The notes under the pieces are model-generated. The model had not been told where the DNA came from. It searched no databases and saw only the letters and a list, made by a program, of their open reading frames with translations. The position numbers and the translations under genes were made by a program. Below are positions 28,089 through 35,935 of a stretch of 45,569 nucleotides of DNA, in pieces. The stretch is taken from the NCBI GenBank assembly GCA_009925925.1, contig RFQA01000004.1, positions 1 through 45,569 of the forward strand, given 5' to 3'. This stretch comes from Betaproteobacteria bacterium (GTDB lineage: Bacteria > Pseudomonadota > Gammaproteobacteria > Burkholderiales > Burkholderiaceae_C). How positions within the stretch are numbered: position 1 is the first letter of the stretch; each line of letters starts with the position of its first letter.

Positions 28089-28149
28089 GCGGATATTGCA
28101 AAATGGAATAACTAAGAGTGCATATCCGCAGTTGCAATAGCAGTTGCAA
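28089..28149 (+). promoter_or_regulatory. Inverted repeat and TTGCAA repeats upstream of livJ
   Basis: GCGGATAT (28089-28096) and ATATCCGC (28122-28129) form a perfect 8-bp inverted repeat with a 25-base centre. The palindrome TTGCAA occurs at 28096, 28132 and 28144; the last two are within AGTTGCAA direct repeats 12 bases apart. These could be regulator sites for the liv operon. No binding protein can be named. Confidence 0.45.
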
Positions 28150-28160
28150 AGGGCGATAGT
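28132..28160 (+). promoter_or_regulatory. Candidate promoter of the liv operon
   Basis: TTGCAA (28132-28137) and GATAGT (28155-28160) are 17 bases apart, each matching sigma-70 consensus at four of six positions. Transcription would begin near 28167, giving a short leader that ends in the strong CAGGAGAC ribosome-binding site of livJ. The match is moderate, and the -35 coincides with one of the TTGCAA repeats. Confidence 0.4.
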
Positions 28161-28200
28161 CGCACGCAGTGTGATTCGAAAAACCGTTCAGGAGACAAAG

Positions 28201-29373
28201 ATGAACAAACGCCACTTCCTCCGCACAACCGCATTGGCCTCGTTGGCAATCGCCGGTTCCACTGTCTTTGCCCAAGACAATGTTTTCAAAATCGGCTTGA
28301 TCCTGCCCATGACCGGACAGCAGGCCACCACAGGTCGCCAGATTGAGGCAGCCGCCAAGCTCTACATGGCCCAAAACGGTGACACCGTTGCCGGCAAGAA
28401 AATCCAGCTCATCATCAAGGACGACACCAGCATCCCTGACGTGACCAAGCGCATGGCGCAAGAGTTGATCGTCAATGACAAGGTCAACGTATTGGCCGGC
28501 TTCGGTATCACCCCCTCCGCACTGGCAACAGCGCCTCTGGCCACCCAGTCCAAGACCCCTCAGGTGGTGATGGCTGCAGCCACTTCCAGCATCACAGAAG
28601 CCTCGCCCTATATCGTGCGCACCAGCTTCACGCTGCCGCAAGCGGCAGTCGCCATTGCGGACTGGGCCCCCAAAAACGGCATCAAGAAAGTCGTGACCCT
28701 GGTGTCTGACTACGGCCCCGGCCTCGACGCGGAAAAGTTCTTCAAGGATCGCCTGACCTTCAATGGCGGCACCATCGTCGACAGCCTGCGCGTGCCCATG
28801 CGCAACCCTGATTTCGCCCCATTCCTGCAAAAAGTGCGCGACCTGAAGCCCGATGCATTGTTTGTGTTCGTGCCCTCCGGCGCAGGCGCAGCGGTGATGA
28901 AGCAGTTCTTGGAGCGCGGCATGGACAAGGCCGGCATCAAGCTCATCGGCCCCGGCGACATCACCGATGACGACCAGTTGAATGACATGGGCGATGGCGC
29001 CTTGGGTGTGGTCACTTCGCACCACTACTCGGCAGCCCACCCCTCTGCCGTCAACAAGAAGTTTGTCGAAGCCTTCAAAAAGGCCAACAACAACTTGCGC
29101 CCCAACTTCATGGCTGTGGGTGGCTACGACGGTATGCGCGTGATCTATGAAGCGCTCAAGGCCACCAAGGGTCAGGGCGGTGGCGATGCCTTGTTGGCCG
29201 CCATGAAGGGCCAGATTTTCGAGAGCCCACGCGGCCCGATCTTCATCGACGCCCAGACCCGCGACATCGTGCAGAACATCTATTTGCGCAAAGTAGAGAA
29301 AAAAGACGGCCAGTTGTACAACGTGGAATTTGATGTGATCAAAGACGTCAAAGACCCAGGCAAAGCCCGTTAA
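28201..29373 (+). CDS. livJ: Branched-chain amino-acid ABC transporter, binding protein
   Basis: This is the periplasmic binding subunit of a HAAT-family transporter. The signal peptide MNKRHFLRTTALASLAIAGS ends near VFA-QD. The mature protein shows KIGLILPMTGQQATTGRQIE, the IIKDDTSIPDVTKR block and GFGITPSALATAPLATQSKT, typical of the LivJ/LivK type. Related proteins also bind amides, urea and aromatic acids, so the ligand is not certain. The 390-residue length fits. GGAGACAAAG precedes the ATG at 28201. It heads the operon livJ-H-M-G-F and is followed by a terminator-like hairpin before livH, which would leave the binding protein in excess over the membrane parts. Confidence 0.93.
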   Translation: MNKRHFLRTTALASLAIAGSTVFAQDNVFKIGLILPMTGQQATTGRQIEAAAKLYMAQNGDTVAGKKIQLIIKDDTSIPDVTKRMAQELIVNDKVNVLAGFGITPSALATAPLATQSKTPQVVMAAATSSITEASPYIVRTSFTLPQAAVAIADWAPKNGIKKVVTLVSDYGPGLDAEKFFKDRLTFNGGTIVDSLRVPMRNPDFAPFLQKVRDLKPDALFVFVPSGAGAAVMKQFLERGMDKAGIKLIGPGDITDDDQLNDMGDGALGVVTSHHYSAAHPSAVNKKFVEAFKKANNNLRPNFMAVGGYDGMRVIYEALKATKGQGGGDALLAAMKGQIFESPRGPIFIDAQTRDIVQNIYLRKVEKKDGQLYNVEFDVIKDVKDPGKAR

Positions 29374-29414
29374 TCGACTTATCTGACCGCTGAGGACCGG
29401 CGGCAGTCTGCAGG

Positions 29415-29447
29415 CAAAAAAGCGATGGCAACCCCCTCGCTTTTTTG
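29415..29447 (+). terminator. Terminator-like hairpin between livJ and livH
   Basis: CAAAAAAGCGA pairs with TCGCTTTTTTG around an 11-base loop, and the descending arm supplies the T run. It lies 41 bases after livJ and 50 before livH. Partial termination here would explain how one operon makes more binding protein than permease. Confidence 0.75.
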
Positions 29448-29497
29448 TTGCCCGGACTCCGCCGATTTCCAGCAAGAACGACCCGGACACCACCAAT

Positions 29498-30373
29498 ATG
29501 CTGACCATCCTCTTTGACGGCATTGCCTACGGCATGTTGTTGTTCATCCTCGCGGTCGGCCTCGCCGTCACCATGGGCTTGATGAACTTCGTCAACCTCG
29601 CACACGGCGCCTTCGCCATGGTTGGCGGCTACGTCACCGTGCTGTTGATGCAGCGCCTGAATGTGCCTTTTCTTGTTTGCCTGCCCATTGCATTTCTAAC
29701 GTCGGCTGTGCTGGGGGCCATCCTCGAGCGCACCTTGTATCGCCCCCTGTACAAACGGCCGCACCTGGACCAGGTGATGTTTTCTATCGGCCTGACCTTC
29801 ATGGCCGTGGCCGCGGTGGACTACTTTGTGGGCTCCACCCAGCAAATCATGCAACTGCCTGAATGGCTCAAAGGACGCACCGAAATCGGTGAGGGTGCCT
29901 GGATGCTGGGCATGGGCCACTACCGCCTGTTCATCATTGCTGTGTGTGCCGCACTGACCATTGCCCTGCAGCACATCCTGACCAAAACCCGCTTCGGCAG
30001 CCGCCTGCGTGCCTCGGTGGACGACCAGCGCGTGGCCGCCGGTTTGGGTATCAATGTGAACGTGGTGTTTCTCGCTACCTTTGCGGTGGGCTCCGGCCTT
30101 GCCGGTCTGGGCGGTGCGCTGGGCGCCGACGTGCTCGGTATGGACCCCACCTTCCCGCTCAAGTTCATGATTTACTTCTTGATCGTCGTGGCCGTGGGCG
30201 GTACCTCTAGCATTACCGGCCCGCTCTTGGCAGCGTTGCTCTTGGGCATTGCTGATGTCGCAGGCAAGTACTACATCCCCAAACTCGGCGCCTTCATTGT
30301 GTACAGCCTGATGATCATCATCCTGGTCTGGCGCCCGCAAGGCCTCTTTGTGCGCAAAGGCGGCAAGGCATGA
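29498..30373 (+). CDS. livH: Branched-chain amino-acid ABC permease LivH
   Basis: One of two inner-membrane channel subunits of the HAAT transporter. The 291-residue protein has about eight membrane segments and the family blocks FDGIAYGMLLFILAVGLAVT at the N-terminus, GLMNFVNLAHGAFAMVGGYV, and GSRLRASVDDQRVAAGLGIN, the loop that contacts the ATPases. The C-terminal FVRKGGKA tail is typical. Its last four bases (ATGA) contain the livM start, so the two are translationally coupled. No strong ribosome-binding site precedes livH itself. Confidence 0.94.
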   Translation: MLTILFDGIAYGMLLFILAVGLAVTMGLMNFVNLAHGAFAMVGGYVTVLLMQRLNVPFLVCLPIAFLTSAVLGAILERTLYRPLYKRPHLDQVMFSIGLTFMAVAAVDYFVGSTQQIMQLPEWLKGRTEIGEGAWMLGMGHYRLFIIAVCAALTIALQHILTKTRFGSRLRASVDDQRVAAGLGINVNVVFLATFAVGSGLAGLGGALGADVLGMDPTFPLKFMIYFLIVVAVGGTSSITGPLLAALLLGIADVAGKYYIPKLGAFIVYSLMIIILVWRPQGLFVRKGGKA

Positions 30374-31377
30374 ACACCCCGGACTCTTCTTCCATGAACA
30401 ACACCAATATCCTGATGCGTGCCGGCCGCTGGCGCTGGTGGGAGCTGCTGCTCTGGGCGGTGGCCCTGTCACTGCCCTGGGTCATGAACACCCATGCACT
30501 GATCATCAACGAGATTGCCATCGTCGCCCTGTTCGCCCTGTCGCTGGACATCATCCTCGGGTACACCGGCATTGTGTCGCTGGGCCATGCGGCCTTCTTC
30601 GGCATGGGCGCGTATACCGCAGCCTTGTTCTCCAAGCACATCAACCCCGACCCCTTGTTCGGCCTGGCAGTGGCCATGGTCGTGTCCACGGTGCTGGGTG
30701 CCATTTGCAGTGTGACCGTGCAGCGCGGTACCGACCTGACCCGCCTCATGGTGACCATGGGCGTGGGCCTGATCCTGATGGAACTGGCCAACAAGCTCGA
30801 CTGGCTCACCGGCGGTGCCGATGGCCTGCAGGGCGTGATGATGGGCCCCTTGCTTGGCCGCTTCGAGTTTGATTTGTACGGCAGCACGGCGGCCACCTAT
30901 TCCATCGTGGTGCTGTTCATCATGTTTGTGTTGGCACGCCGCTTTGTGAACTCGCCTTTCGGCAGCACGCTCAAGGCCATTCACGACAATCGCTTGCGCG
31001 CCATGGCCATCGGCATTCCCGTGGCCAGCCGCATCGCAGTGGCCTACACGGTAGCTGCCGGTGCTGCCGGCATGGCCGGGGCACTGCTGGCGCAGACCAC
31101 CGGCTTTGCATCGCTGGATGTGTTTGAGTTCCACCGCTCTGCGGACCTGGTTCTATTGCTTGTGATCGGCGGCGTGGGCTGGTTGTATGGCGGCGTCATC
31201 GGTGCCATCGTGTTCAAGGTGTTGCAAGACGCTATATCGAGCATCACCCCCCAGTACTGGACCTTCTGGATCGGCCTTTTCCTCGTGGTGCTCATGCTGG
31301 TGGGGCGCGAGCGAGTGGTGCGCCCCTGGACCTGGTTCGGAATATCGTCCTCCAAGAAGAAGGAAGGTGCCGCATGA
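30370..31377 (+). CDS. livM: Branched-chain amino-acid ABC permease LivM
   Basis: The second channel subunit, 335 residues. It has the LivM pattern of NEIAIVALFALSLDIILGYT followed by GIVSLGHAAFFGMGAYTAAL, and the ATPase-contact loop NSPFGSTLKAIHDNRLRAMA. A hydrophilic N-terminus (MNTPDSSSMNNTN) precedes the first membrane helix; an ATG eight codons in is a possible alternative start. It overlaps both livH and livG by four bases (ATGA), which indicates coupled translation of H, M and G. Confidence 0.94.
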   Translation: MNTPDSSSMNNTNILMRAGRWRWWELLLWAVALSLPWVMNTHALIINEIAIVALFALSLDIILGYTGIVSLGHAAFFGMGAYTAALFSKHINPDPLFGLAVAMVVSTVLGAICSVTVQRGTDLTRLMVTMGVGLILMELANKLDWLTGGADGLQGVMMGPLLGRFEFDLYGSTAATYSIVVLFIMFVLARRFVNSPFGSTLKAIHDNRLRAMAIGIPVASRIAVAYTVAAGAAGMAGALLAQTTGFASLDVFEFHRSADLVLLLVIGGVGWLYGGVIGAIVFKVLQDAISSITPQYWTFWIGLFLVVLMLVGRERVVRPWTWFGISSSKKKEGAA

Positions 31378-32252
31378 GCGCCACCTCTAGCCCCATGAAT
31401 TCCAACACCGTACTCAGCGCGCAAGGGCTGGTGATGAAGTTCGGTGGCATTACTGCCACCAACAACGTGACGCTCAACCTGCAAAAAGGTGCGCGTCATG
31501 CACTCATCGGCCCCAACGGCGCCGGCAAAACCACACTCATCAACCTGTTGACCGGCGTGCTCCAACCCACGGAAGGCCGCATCGTGCTCGAGGGTGAGGA
31601 CATCACGCATTTGGCACCGCACCAGCGCGTGCGTCGTGGCATGGTGCGCACTTTCCAAATCAACCAGCTGTTTGACAGCATGAGCCCGATGCAAACCCTG
31701 GCCATGGTGGTCAGCCAGCACAAGGGTTTGGGCGGCAAGTGGTGGCAAGCGTTGGGGGCAGACCGCAGCGTGGTAGAGCGGTGCGAACAGTTGCTTGAGC
31801 AGTTCCACCTCAGCAGCGTCATGCACCAGGAAACCCGGGTGCTGGCCTACGGCAAGCGCCGCTTGCTGGAGATTGCGATTGCGCTGGCCTGCGAGCCGCG
31901 CGTGCTGTTGCTCGACGAGCCGGTGGCCGGTGTGCCTGCCGGCGAGCGCGAAGAGCTGCTGCAAACCGTGGCGGCACTGCCGGCGGATGTGTCCATCCTT
32001 TTGATTGAACATGACATGGATCTGGTCTTCAGCTTTGCAAACCGCATGACGGTGCTGGTCAACGGCACCATGCTCACCGAGGGCAACCCCGAAGAAATTG
32101 CCAATGACCCGCAGGTCAAGGCGGTGTACCTCGGCCACGCCGAAGGCGAAGGAGCGAGCGACGCCGGGCCGCCCCAAGGCGCGAAAGCCCCCCCGGGGGG
32201 CAGCGCAGCACACGCAGTGTCGAGCATGGGGGCAGGAGGTCATCATGACTGA
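31374..32252 (+). CDS. livG: Branched-chain amino-acid ABC ATPase LivG with repeat-encoded tail
   Basis: LivG is one of two cytoplasmic ATPases that drive the transporter. Walker A GPNGAGKTT lies at residues 46-54, Walker B is LLLDEPVAG, and the H-loop is IEHDMDL. The usual LSYGQ signature is altered to AYGKRRLLEIA. LivG proteins usually stop soon after the sequence found here as VKAVYLG. This one continues to 292 residues, and the extra tail (about 264-289, AGPPQGAKAPPGGSAAHAV and onwards) is encoded by dispersed repeat B. It overlaps livF by eight bases. Confidence 0.93.
   Translation: MSATSSPMNSNTVLSAQGLVMKFGGITATNNVTLNLQKGARHALIGPNGAGKTTLINLLTGVLQPTEGRIVLEGEDITHLAPHQRVRRGMVRTFQINQLFDSMSPMQTLAMVVSQHKGLGGKWWQALGADRSVVERCEQLLEQFHLSSVMHQETRVLAYGKRRLLEIAIALACEPRVLLLDEPVAGVPAGEREELLQTVAALPADVSILLIEHDMDLVFSFANRMTVLVNGTMLTEGNPEEIANDPQVKAVYLGHAEGEGASDAGPPQGAKAPPGGSAAHAVSSMGAGGHHD
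32162..32233 (+). repeat. Dispersed repeat B, copy at the livG-livF junction
   Basis: It shares CGCCGGGCCGCCCCAAG, CGGGGGGCAGCGCAGC and GCATGGGGGC with the copy inside glpK. It is read in frame as the tail of LivG and ends directly before the GGAGG that serves livF. Confidence 0.88.
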
Positions 32253-32970
32253 GCTGCTCAAAGTAGAAAACCTGTCCGCCGGTTACGGCGAGGCAGTGGT
32301 GTTACACGGCGTGTCGGTGTCCATCTTTGAGGGCGAAACGCTGGCGCTGCTGGGGCGCAATGGCACCGGCAAAACCACGTTCATGAACACCCTGGCCGGC
32401 GCGACCCGCCAACATGGCGGCACCATCCGCTTAGGGGGCGCCGACTTGCACAAAATGCCCCAGCACGAGCGGGCGGCCGCCGGCATCGGTTGGGTGCCTC
32501 AAGAGCGCAACATCTTCAAGTCGCTCACGGTGGATGAAAACCTCACCGCGGTGGCGCGCCCGGCCCGCGCCGGCCGCAAGGCCGCGATGTGGACCCCCGA
32601 GCGTGTGTACGAGCTATTTCCCCGTCTGGCCGAGCGCAAGACCAACCTGGGCACCCAGCTCTCCGGTGGCGAGCAGCAAATGCTGGCCGTGGGCCGCGCA
32701 CTGGTGCTGAACCCCACGCTTCTGCTGCTGGATGAGCCTTGTGAAGGCCTGGCGCCCATCATCGTGCAGGAGTTGTTGCGTGCCATCCGCCGTATCACCC
32801 GCGAGGAGGGGCTGTCCGCCATCATCGTGGAGCAGCACCCGCAAGCCATTCTTGCCATCAGCGATACCGCTGCGGTGCTGGACCGCGGCACCGTGGTGCA
32901 CAGTGGAACCGCCCAAGGACTGCGCGAGCAGCCTGAGCTGCTCGACAGGCTGCTGGGTGTGGCCCGATAG
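32245..32970 (+). CDS. livF: Branched-chain amino-acid ABC ATPase LivF
   Basis: The second ATPase of the transporter, 241 residues. Walker A GRNGTGKTT begins at residue 37, the Q-loop region is GWVPQERNIF, the signature is LSGGEQQMLAVGRALVLNP and Walker B is LLLLDEPCEGLAP. The ATG at 32245 has GGAGG six bases upstream; reading from further upstream would translate repeat B in another frame. The start lies inside the livG end, so the two are coupled. A copy of repeat A follows the stop by 10 bases. Confidence 0.95.
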   Translation: MTELLKVENLSAGYGEAVVLHGVSVSIFEGETLALLGRNGTGKTTFMNTLAGATRQHGGTIRLGGADLHKMPQHERAAAGIGWVPQERNIFKSLTVDENLTAVARPARAGRKAAMWTPERVYELFPRLAERKTNLGTQLSGGEQQMLAVGRALVLNPTLLLLDEPCEGLAPIIVQELLRAIRRITREEGLSAIIVEQHPQAILAISDTAAVLDRGTVVHSGTAQGLREQPELLDRLLGVAR

Positions 32971-32980
32971 TTGCTGTAAT

Positions 32981-33037
32981 TTGCTATCAAAACAAGAGCT
33001 GCTCGCGCATATTCCGTAGGCGCCAGCGGCTCTTTTT
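32981..33037 (+). repeat. Dispersed repeat A, copy 3
   Basis: It reads TTGCTATCAAAACA, then AGAGCTGCTCGCGCATATT, then CCGTAGGCGCCAGCGGC and a T-rich end. It lies between livF and the TctC-type gene, in the same orientation as copy 4 on the other side of that gene. Confidence 0.85.
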
Positions 33038-33055
33038 GTTCCAAGGAAGACAAGC

Positions 33056-34033
33056 ATGAACCGTTTTACCCGCCGCAGCGCACTCGCTGCCATCGCTGCG
33101 TCTGCACTGACCGCAGCGGTGCCCGCTCTCGCAGACACCTTCCCGAGCAAGCCCATCCGCATCGTGGTGCCTTTCGGCGCCGGTGGTGTGGCCGATCTGA
33201 CGGCTCGCACTGTGGCGCAAAAGCTCTCGGAGTCGCTGGGGCAGCCGGTCATCATCGACAACAAGCCGGGCGCCGGTGGTGTGGGCGCGGGTGAGGCGGT
33301 GGCCAAAGCGGAGCCTGATGGCCATACGCTGCTGCTCATGTCCAATGGCACGGCAGTGAGTTCTGGCCTCTTCAAGAGCCTGCCGTTTGACGCGCAGCAC
33401 GACTTTGCGCCCATCTCCACGCTGGGTTACTTTGACTTGGCGGTGCTCGCATCGGCCAATGCACCCTTTAAGAATCTGGGCGAGCTCATGGCCTATGCCA
33501 AGGCCAACCCCGGCAAGCTCAATGTGGGCACCATCAATATCGGCAGTACCCAGCACCTTGCGGCCGAGTTGTTTAAGTCGCGCACCGGGCTGGACTTCTT
33601 GATCGTGCCCTTCAACGGCACACCCGCCCTCACCACGGCCCTGCGCGGTGGGCAGGTGGATGTGGCCATCGAAATCCTCGGGCCCATGATGGGCCAGGTC
33701 ACCTCCAAGGCAGTGCGCCCGCTGGCCATTCTGGGCGACGAGCGCGCGGCACAGGTGCCCGATGTGCCCACCGTCATGCAAAGTGGCGTAGCCAATTTCG
33801 ACGTGTCGTCCTGGAACGCGCTCGCAGCGCCTGCCAAGACACCCAAGGACGTGATTGCGCGCTTGAACAAGGAAGTGCAAGCCGCCTTGGCAAACCCCGA
33901 GATAAAGAAGAAGCTGTATGAGTTGAACGTGCAAGCCAAAGGTTCCACGCCCGAGAAGTTGGGTGAGCTGCTGGGCAGCGAAATCAAGCGCTGGAGCGAA
34001 GTCATTTCCAAAGCCGGTGTGCCGCGTTTGTAA
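33056..34033 (+). CDS. TctC/Bug-type periplasmic binding protein
   Basis: Bug proteins are periplasmic receptors of the tripartite tricarboxylate transporter family and bind carboxylic acids. The signal peptide begins MNRFTRRSALAAIAASALTA and is cleaved near ALA-DT. The mature protein has FPSKPIRIVVPFGAGGVADL, a family hallmark, then PGAGGVGAGEAVAKAEPDGH and VDVAIEILGPMMGQVTSKAV. The length is 325. AAGGAAGACAAGC precedes the ATG. No TctA or TctB membrane genes are nearby, which is common because such genes are often orphans. It is bracketed by direct copies of repeat A. Ligand unknown. Confidence 0.9.
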   Translation: MNRFTRRSALAAIAASALTAAVPALADTFPSKPIRIVVPFGAGGVADLTARTVAQKLSESLGQPVIIDNKPGAGGVGAGEAVAKAEPDGHTLLLMSNGTAVSSGLFKSLPFDAQHDFAPISTLGYFDLAVLASANAPFKNLGELMAYAKANPGKLNVGTINIGSTQHLAAELFKSRTGLDFLIVPFNGTPALTTALRGGQVDVAIEILGPMMGQVTSKAVRPLAILGDERAAQVPDVPTVMQSGVANFDVSSWNALAAPAKTPKDVIARLNKEVQAALANPEIKKKLYELNVQAKGSTPEKLGELLGSEIKRWSEVISKAGVPRL

Positions 34034-34037
34034 AAGT

Positions 34038-34090
34038 TGCTATGGTTTCAGGAGCTGCTCGTTCATATTGCATGGGCGCTAGCAGCCAAT
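34038..34090 (+). repeat. Dispersed repeat A, copy 4
   Basis: A more diverged copy: TGCTATGGTTTCAGG, then AGCTGCTCGTTCATATTG and CATGGGCGCTAGCAGCC. It starts four bases after the TctC-type gene's stop and is a direct repeat of copy 3, about 1.05 kb away. Confidence 0.75.
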
Positions 34091-34114
34091 TACTTATAAA
34101 TTCAAGGGTGGAAG

Positions 34115-34952
34115 ATGAATCTGTCAGCGAGCCGGCTGGGACTGGTGGGGTATGGCGAAGTCGGGCGCATTTTCAGTGCCGGCTTGTTGCCGCACTGTCA
34201 AAGCGTCAGCGCATGGGACATTCAATTTCATGACGCCGCAGGTGCGGCCACCACGGGCGGCGTGCTGCAAGCGACCTCCATGCAAGCGCTGTGCGATGCG
34301 AGCGATTGGGTCATCAGTGCGGTGACCGCGTCCAACACCCTCGCAGTGGCACAAGCAGCTGCCCCGCACCTTCGCGCGGGCATGGTGTTTCTGGACCTCA
34401 ACTCTGCTTCGCCCGGCACCAAGCAGCAAGCCGCTGCACTGGTGCAGGCCACCGGTGCTCACTATGTGGAGGCCGGCATCATGACCTCGGTGCCACCCTA
34501 TGGCATCCGGGTGCCCATGTTGCTGGGTGGCCCGCAGGCCGCCAGTTTGGCCACCGCTTTGCAGGCGCTGGGCATGGATGCCAAAGCCGTGTCGGTCGAC
34601 ATCGGTGTGGCCTCGGCCATCAAAATGTGCCGCAGTGTCATGATCAAAGGACTGGAGGCCCTGGTCATCGAGAGCTACACCACCGCGCGTGTCTACGGGG
34701 TGGAGGCCCATGTCCTGCCCACATTGGCCGAAACCTTTCCGAGCATCGATTGGGAGAAGCAGGGCGCCTATTTCTACAGCCGCGTTGCCCAAGGGCGAGG
34801 CCGGCTTTGCGCCCACCATGGCCAGCGCCATTGCCGACAAACAGCAGTGGGTGGCTGATCAGGCCCGTGCCGGCGCCTTTGCAAACGTCACCCCCAACGC
34901 CATTTGGCAGGATTACGCCGATGCGCTCCTCGCCCGCCGCACCACTCACTGA
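34115..34952 (+). pseudogene. Broken DUF1932 NAD(P)-binding dehydrogenase
   Basis: The N-terminal part has a Rossmann motif (LGLVGYGEVGRIFSAGLL) and a 6-phosphogluconate-dehydrogenase-like domain. The C-terminal DUF1932 domain begins as IKMCRSVMIKGLEALVIESY. After YFYSRVAQ (near 34786) the first frame goes into nonsense and stops at 34858. Family-like sequence resumes in another frame as GEAGFAPTMASAIADKQQWV and runs to the stop at 34952. The segment that family members have between these points (HGRRRAAEMREV-like, roughly 17-20 residues) is missing. This is therefore a deletion that also shifts the frame. A sequencing error cannot be excluded but would have to remove about 60 bases. Confidence 0.8.
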
Positions 34953-34961
34953 CAGGTTCTG

Positions 34962-35909
34962 ATGCTTGATATCCTGGCCATCACCGGCCCCATTTACCTG
35001 TGCATTGCCATGGGTTACCTCTGCACCCGTACGGGTGTGTTCAGCAAACCGGATTTGCGGGTGCTAGGCAAATTCGTGCTCAACCTGGCCTTGCCTGCGC
35101 TGCTGTTCAATGCCATTGCCCAGCGCCCTCTGCGGGATGTAATGCACATGGATTACCTGCTTGCCTACGGCCTGGGCTCCGGGGTCATGCTGCTGTGCAG
35201 CTACCTGTGGGCCCGATATATGAACCGTAGCACCGGCAGCTACCGCGCCTTCTTTGCCATGGGCACCGCCTGCTCCAACAGCGGCTACATGGGCTACCCC
35301 GTGGCCCAACTGGTGCTGGGCAGCATTGCGCCGGTAGCGCTGGCGCTGAACATGCTGTTTGAAAACCTCATCAAGCTGCCCGTGCTGCTCACTCTGGCCG
35401 ACAACGCCGATGCCGGCGCGCACCGCCCCTGGGGCACCGTGCTGCGGGACATCACCCGGGGCTGGGTGCGCACGCCCATGCTGGTGGTGATTCCGTTGGC
35501 ACTGCTGGTGTCCGTCATGGGCTGGTCCTTGCCCGGCCCATTGGCGCGCACCATCACGCTGTTCTCGCAGGTGACTACCGGCCTTGCGCTGTTTGTCATT
35601 GGCGGGGCTCTCGTCGGTTTGCAGCTCAAGGGCAAGCGCCGGTTGGTGGGGCAAATCACCTTCGGCAAGCTGGTGCTGCACCCGCTGTGCGTGTTTCTCG
35701 CGTTTACCTTTGTGGTGCCGATTGCTGACCCGCAGCTGCGCACCGCAGCCTTGCTGTTTGCCGCCATGCCCATGTTGGGCGTCTACCCCATCCTCGCGCT
35801 GAAGTACGGCCACGAAGAAGTCAGCGCGGCGACCTTGCTGGCCGCGACGGTGGGCTCGTTTTTTACGTTGAATGTGCTGTTGTGGGTGTTGAAGCACTAC
35901 CCCTTGTGA
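34962..35909 (+). CDS. AEC-family (auxin efflux carrier) transporter
   Basis: This 315-residue inner-membrane protein has about ten hydrophobic segments in the two-times-five arrangement of the AEC family, whose bacterial members often carry malate, malonate or other organic acids. Seen are LDILAITGPIYLCIAMGYLC, LGKFVLNLALPALLFNAIAQ, MGTACSNSGYMGYPVAQLVL and FAAMPMLGVYPILALKYGHE. It begins 9 bases after the end of the broken DUF1932 gene. Its substrate is unknown; the neighbouring TctC-type gene also suggests carboxylate use. Convergent with the next LysR gene. Confidence 0.9.
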   Translation: MLDILAITGPIYLCIAMGYLCTRTGVFSKPDLRVLGKFVLNLALPALLFNAIAQRPLRDVMHMDYLLAYGLGSGVMLLCSYLWARYMNRSTGSYRAFFAMGTACSNSGYMGYPVAQLVLGSIAPVALALNMLFENLIKLPVLLTLADNADAGAHRPWGTVLRDITRGWVRTPMLVVIPLALLVSVMGWSLPGPLARTITLFSQVTTGLALFVIGGALVGLQLKGKRRLVGQITFGKLVLHPLCVFLAFTFVVPIADPQLRTAALLFAAMPMLGVYPILALKYGHEEVSAATLLAATVGSFFTLNVLLWVLKHYPL

Positions 35910-35935
35910 GGCCGGGGTCGGGATACGGGCGTGGC

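Noticed and set aside
27823-29523. 566-residue minus-strand frame across the ParB-like gene, livJ and the livH start
   Set aside because: It covers several clear genes, a promoter region and a terminator on the other strand and matches no family.
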